The position numbers were made by a program, and so were the translations under genes. This document shows, piece by piece, positions 40,803 to 42,308 of a DNA stretch of 42,308 bases. Origin of the DNA: a virus; the IMG/VR virus record IMGVR_UViG_3300037222_000103, positions 1 to 42,308 of that record, one strand, 5' to 3'. The number at the start of each line of letters is the position of its first letter. Within the stretch, counting starts at the first letter, position 1. The notes under the pieces are model-generated. The model had not been told where the DNA came from. It ran no database searches and saw nothing but the letters and a program-made list of their open reading frames with translations.

Positions 40803-42308
40803 TACCAGGCGCAACTTCAATTTCTGTTGACGTGCAATTCCTCGACGATACAGGGGCCGCAGTGACAGGTCAACTTGCTACGAATTTCCCCGTCTGCAAA
40901 TGGTCCGGTGGAGCGAACGCAGCGAGCACGGCGATAACGCTCTCCAACCTATCGCTTATCACGACTGCTCATCCGAGCGATAACACGGCTGGCGGAATCA
41001 AAGAGCGCGAGGGTGGTTGGTATCGTTTGGATTGCCCAAACAATATGTTCACTTCTGCGGGACGCAAGACATTGACGTTCGCCGAAACGACGAACAAGCG
41101 GATCATTGCGCCGACGCTGGACGTGCAGTACGCGGCGGCGAACGTATCGCAACTCCTCGGCACGGCCTGGCTTGCCCCTGGCACGGCGGGAACCCCCGAC
41201 GTGAACGCAAAACTATGGAACAGCCTCGCTACGGTTGCCCTGCCGCTGGTTCCCGCAACGCCTGGCCGCACACTGGTCGTCGATGCCGCCGGTCTCGCCG
41301 ACGCCAACGCGGTGAAGGTGGGGCCAACGGGAAGCGGCACAGCGCAGACTGCACGCGATATCGGTGCGAGCGTGTTGCTGTCAAGTGGAACAGGTACAGG
41401 GCAACTTGACTTCACGAGTGGCGTCGTCAAGGGGAACGTGACGCAATGGCTCGGCTTCGCAGTAGGAACGCCAAACGCCTCCGGGACACCAGACGTAAAC
41501 GTGAAGACGTGGAACAACTTACCTACTATCGCTCTGCCCCTCATCCCCACGACAGCGGGTCGAACGCTGGATGTGTCATTAACGGGGGAAGCTGGCGTAG
41601 ATTGGGCCAACGTCGGCAGCCCGACGAATGCGAATGCACTCACCGGGACCACCATAGGCGGCATCGCTGGCACGACGCAGACATTCGACGCACTTCAGAC
41701 GGCTATAAACTCGACGCATGGCGCAGGATCATGGGCAAACGTAACCGTCAGCGATAAGACTGGTTTTTCCTTGGTGAACGGCGCGATTGTCACTGCAACC
41801 TTCGGAACGTGTGACTTCACCTCAGCGATGAAGACCTCGCTGAACGCGGCAACTCCTGCCAGCGTGCAAAACATCGTCGCTCAGACGGCAGATATCGGCA
41901 CGCGCATCGGCACGAATCTGGTGATGACGAGCGGAAAGATATGGGCATTGGACGATAGCGGTAACTCGCTGACAACGCAGATTTCCGGTGTGAAGTCTGA
42001 CACGGCGACGATCCTTACAGATGTAAACACCGGAGCAGGAGCGATTTATACTCGCATCGGTGTGCCATCTGGGGCATCAATTGCAGCTGACATTGCGGCC
42101 GAGAAAGTTGATACGGCAGCGATCAAACTCAAGACGGACAACCTGCCCGCGTCCCCGGCTGCTGTCGGCTCGGCGATGACGTTGGTGAACGGCGCGATTG
42201 TCACTGCAACCTTCGGAACGTGTGACTTCACCTCAGCGATGAAGACCTCGCTGAACGCGGCAACTCCTGCCAGCGTGCAAAACATCGTCGCTCAGACGGC
42301 AGATATCG
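40793..42308 (+). CDS. Tail fibre protein, C-terminus cut by window end
   Basis: The frame opens at the ATG at 40793, with GAAGGAGGATGGCATT before it, and stays open to the last base (505 codons seen). It begins with a small beta domain (ISVDVQFLDDTGAAVTGQLA). A repeated element follows, with a GTAGTPDVNAKLWNSLATVA-type sequence twice (near residues 130 and 232), and further Thr/Ala-rich fibre sequence including coiled-coil-like parts. I recall the GTPDVN-W repeat from planctomycete phage fibres. An exact in-frame 411-bp-period repeat lies at its visible end. The likely role is a trimeric receptor-binding fibre. Confidence 0.78.
   Translation, partial: MLVVPGATSISVDVQFLDDTGAAVTGQLATNFPVCKWSGGANAASTAITLSNLSLITTAHPSDNTAGGIKEREGGWYRLDCPNNMFTSAGRKTLTFAETTNKRIIAPTLDVQYAAANVSQLLGTAWLAPGTAGTPDVNAKLWNSLATVALPLVPATPGRTLVVDAAGLADANAVKVGPTGSGTAQTARDIGASVLLSSGTGTGQLDFTSGVVKGNVTQWLGFAVGTPNASGTPDVNVKTWNNLPTIALPLIPTTAGRTLDVSLTGEAGVDWANVGSPTNANALTGTTIGGIAGTTQTFDALQTAINSTHGAGSWANVTVSDKTGFSLVNGAIVTATFGTCDFTSAMKTSLNAATPASVQNIVAQTADIGTRIGTNLVMTSGKIWALDDSGNSLTTQISGVKSDTATILTDVNTGAGAIYTRIGVPSGASIAADIAAEKVDTAAIKLKTDNLPASPAAVGSAMTLVNGAIVTATFGTCDFTSAMKTSLNAATPASVQNIVAQTADI
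41771..42308 (+). repeat. Exact 127-bp repeat with 411-bp period in the fibre gene
   Basis: 41771..41897 and 42182..42308 appear identical, offset by 411 bp (137 codons, so in frame). The second copy is still matching when the window ends, so the repeat unit may be the full 411 bp. Confidence 0.9.

Overview
The window is a contiguous block of tailed-bacteriophage DNA (a prophage or free phage contig). Genes are packed tightly, with many ATGA, TGATG and GTGA start/stop overlaps. It has both terminase subunits, a head protease/scaffold gene, a capsid gene, connector and tail genes, a tape measure, a portal, a head-morphogenesis protein and tail fibres. The head and connector proteins are partly Mu-like (gpI/Z-type protease/scaffold, gp36-like DUF1320, Phage_tail_S, gpF-like). 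Several structural families here (the N-terminal YWTGGA protein, the GTPDVN fibre repeat, the QKQAVAIAL small basic protein) are ones I associate with planctomycete genomes and their phages, so a planctomycete host is my best guess. That is inference from memory, not a search result. No integrase, lysis, polymerase or primase gene is visible.

Layout. 1-3.6 kb: mostly minus-strand small early-type genes, including a pentapeptide-repeat protein cut by the window edge. A divergent promoter/operator region at 2063-2162 faces a small XRE repressor with an AT-hook tail. 3.7-5.6 kb: terS and terL. 5.6-8.3 kb: four minus-strand genes, one structural and three small. 8.3-20.9 kb: plus-strand virion genes (protease/scaffold, putative decoration protein, capsid, head fibre-like protein, connectors, tail tube-like protein, four very small genes and the tape measure). 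21.1-24.4 kb: a secreted protein on the plus strand and a large minus-strand structural gene. 24.4-35.5 kb: a second head cluster with very unusual fusion proteins. 35.5-42.3 kb: tail, receptor-binding and fibre genes, the last one truncated by the window end.

The most remarkable region is 24.4-35.5 kb. The portal is fused to a complete SF2-type helicase (1527 aa). A head-morphogenesis (gpF-like) protein is fused to an ADP-ribosyltransferase domain with an intact R-S-E triad. A third large protein joins a ParB-like domain to a GNAT-like domain. All three carry a short motif, [V/I]-x-L-S-[S/A/T/M], in linkers at domain borders. The same motif is clustered at the protease/scaffold border of the head protease. 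I propose that it is the maturation-protease cleavage site. Enzymatic cargo would be built into the capsid as fusions to portal and head proteins, cut loose inside the prohead, and delivered with the DNA, by analogy with T4 Alt and P1 Dar proteins. The three proteins also share a ~40-residue module that I do not recognise.

Other notable items: a gene upstream of the portal with a textbook A AAA AAC slippery site and a long -1 frame extension; a small gene broken by one base in an A run; recurrent perfect palindromes built on GGGAACGTTCCC; a group of strong hairpins ahead of the decoration gene; a perfect 125-bp tandem duplication; and an exact in-frame repeat with 411-bp period in the terminal fibre gene.
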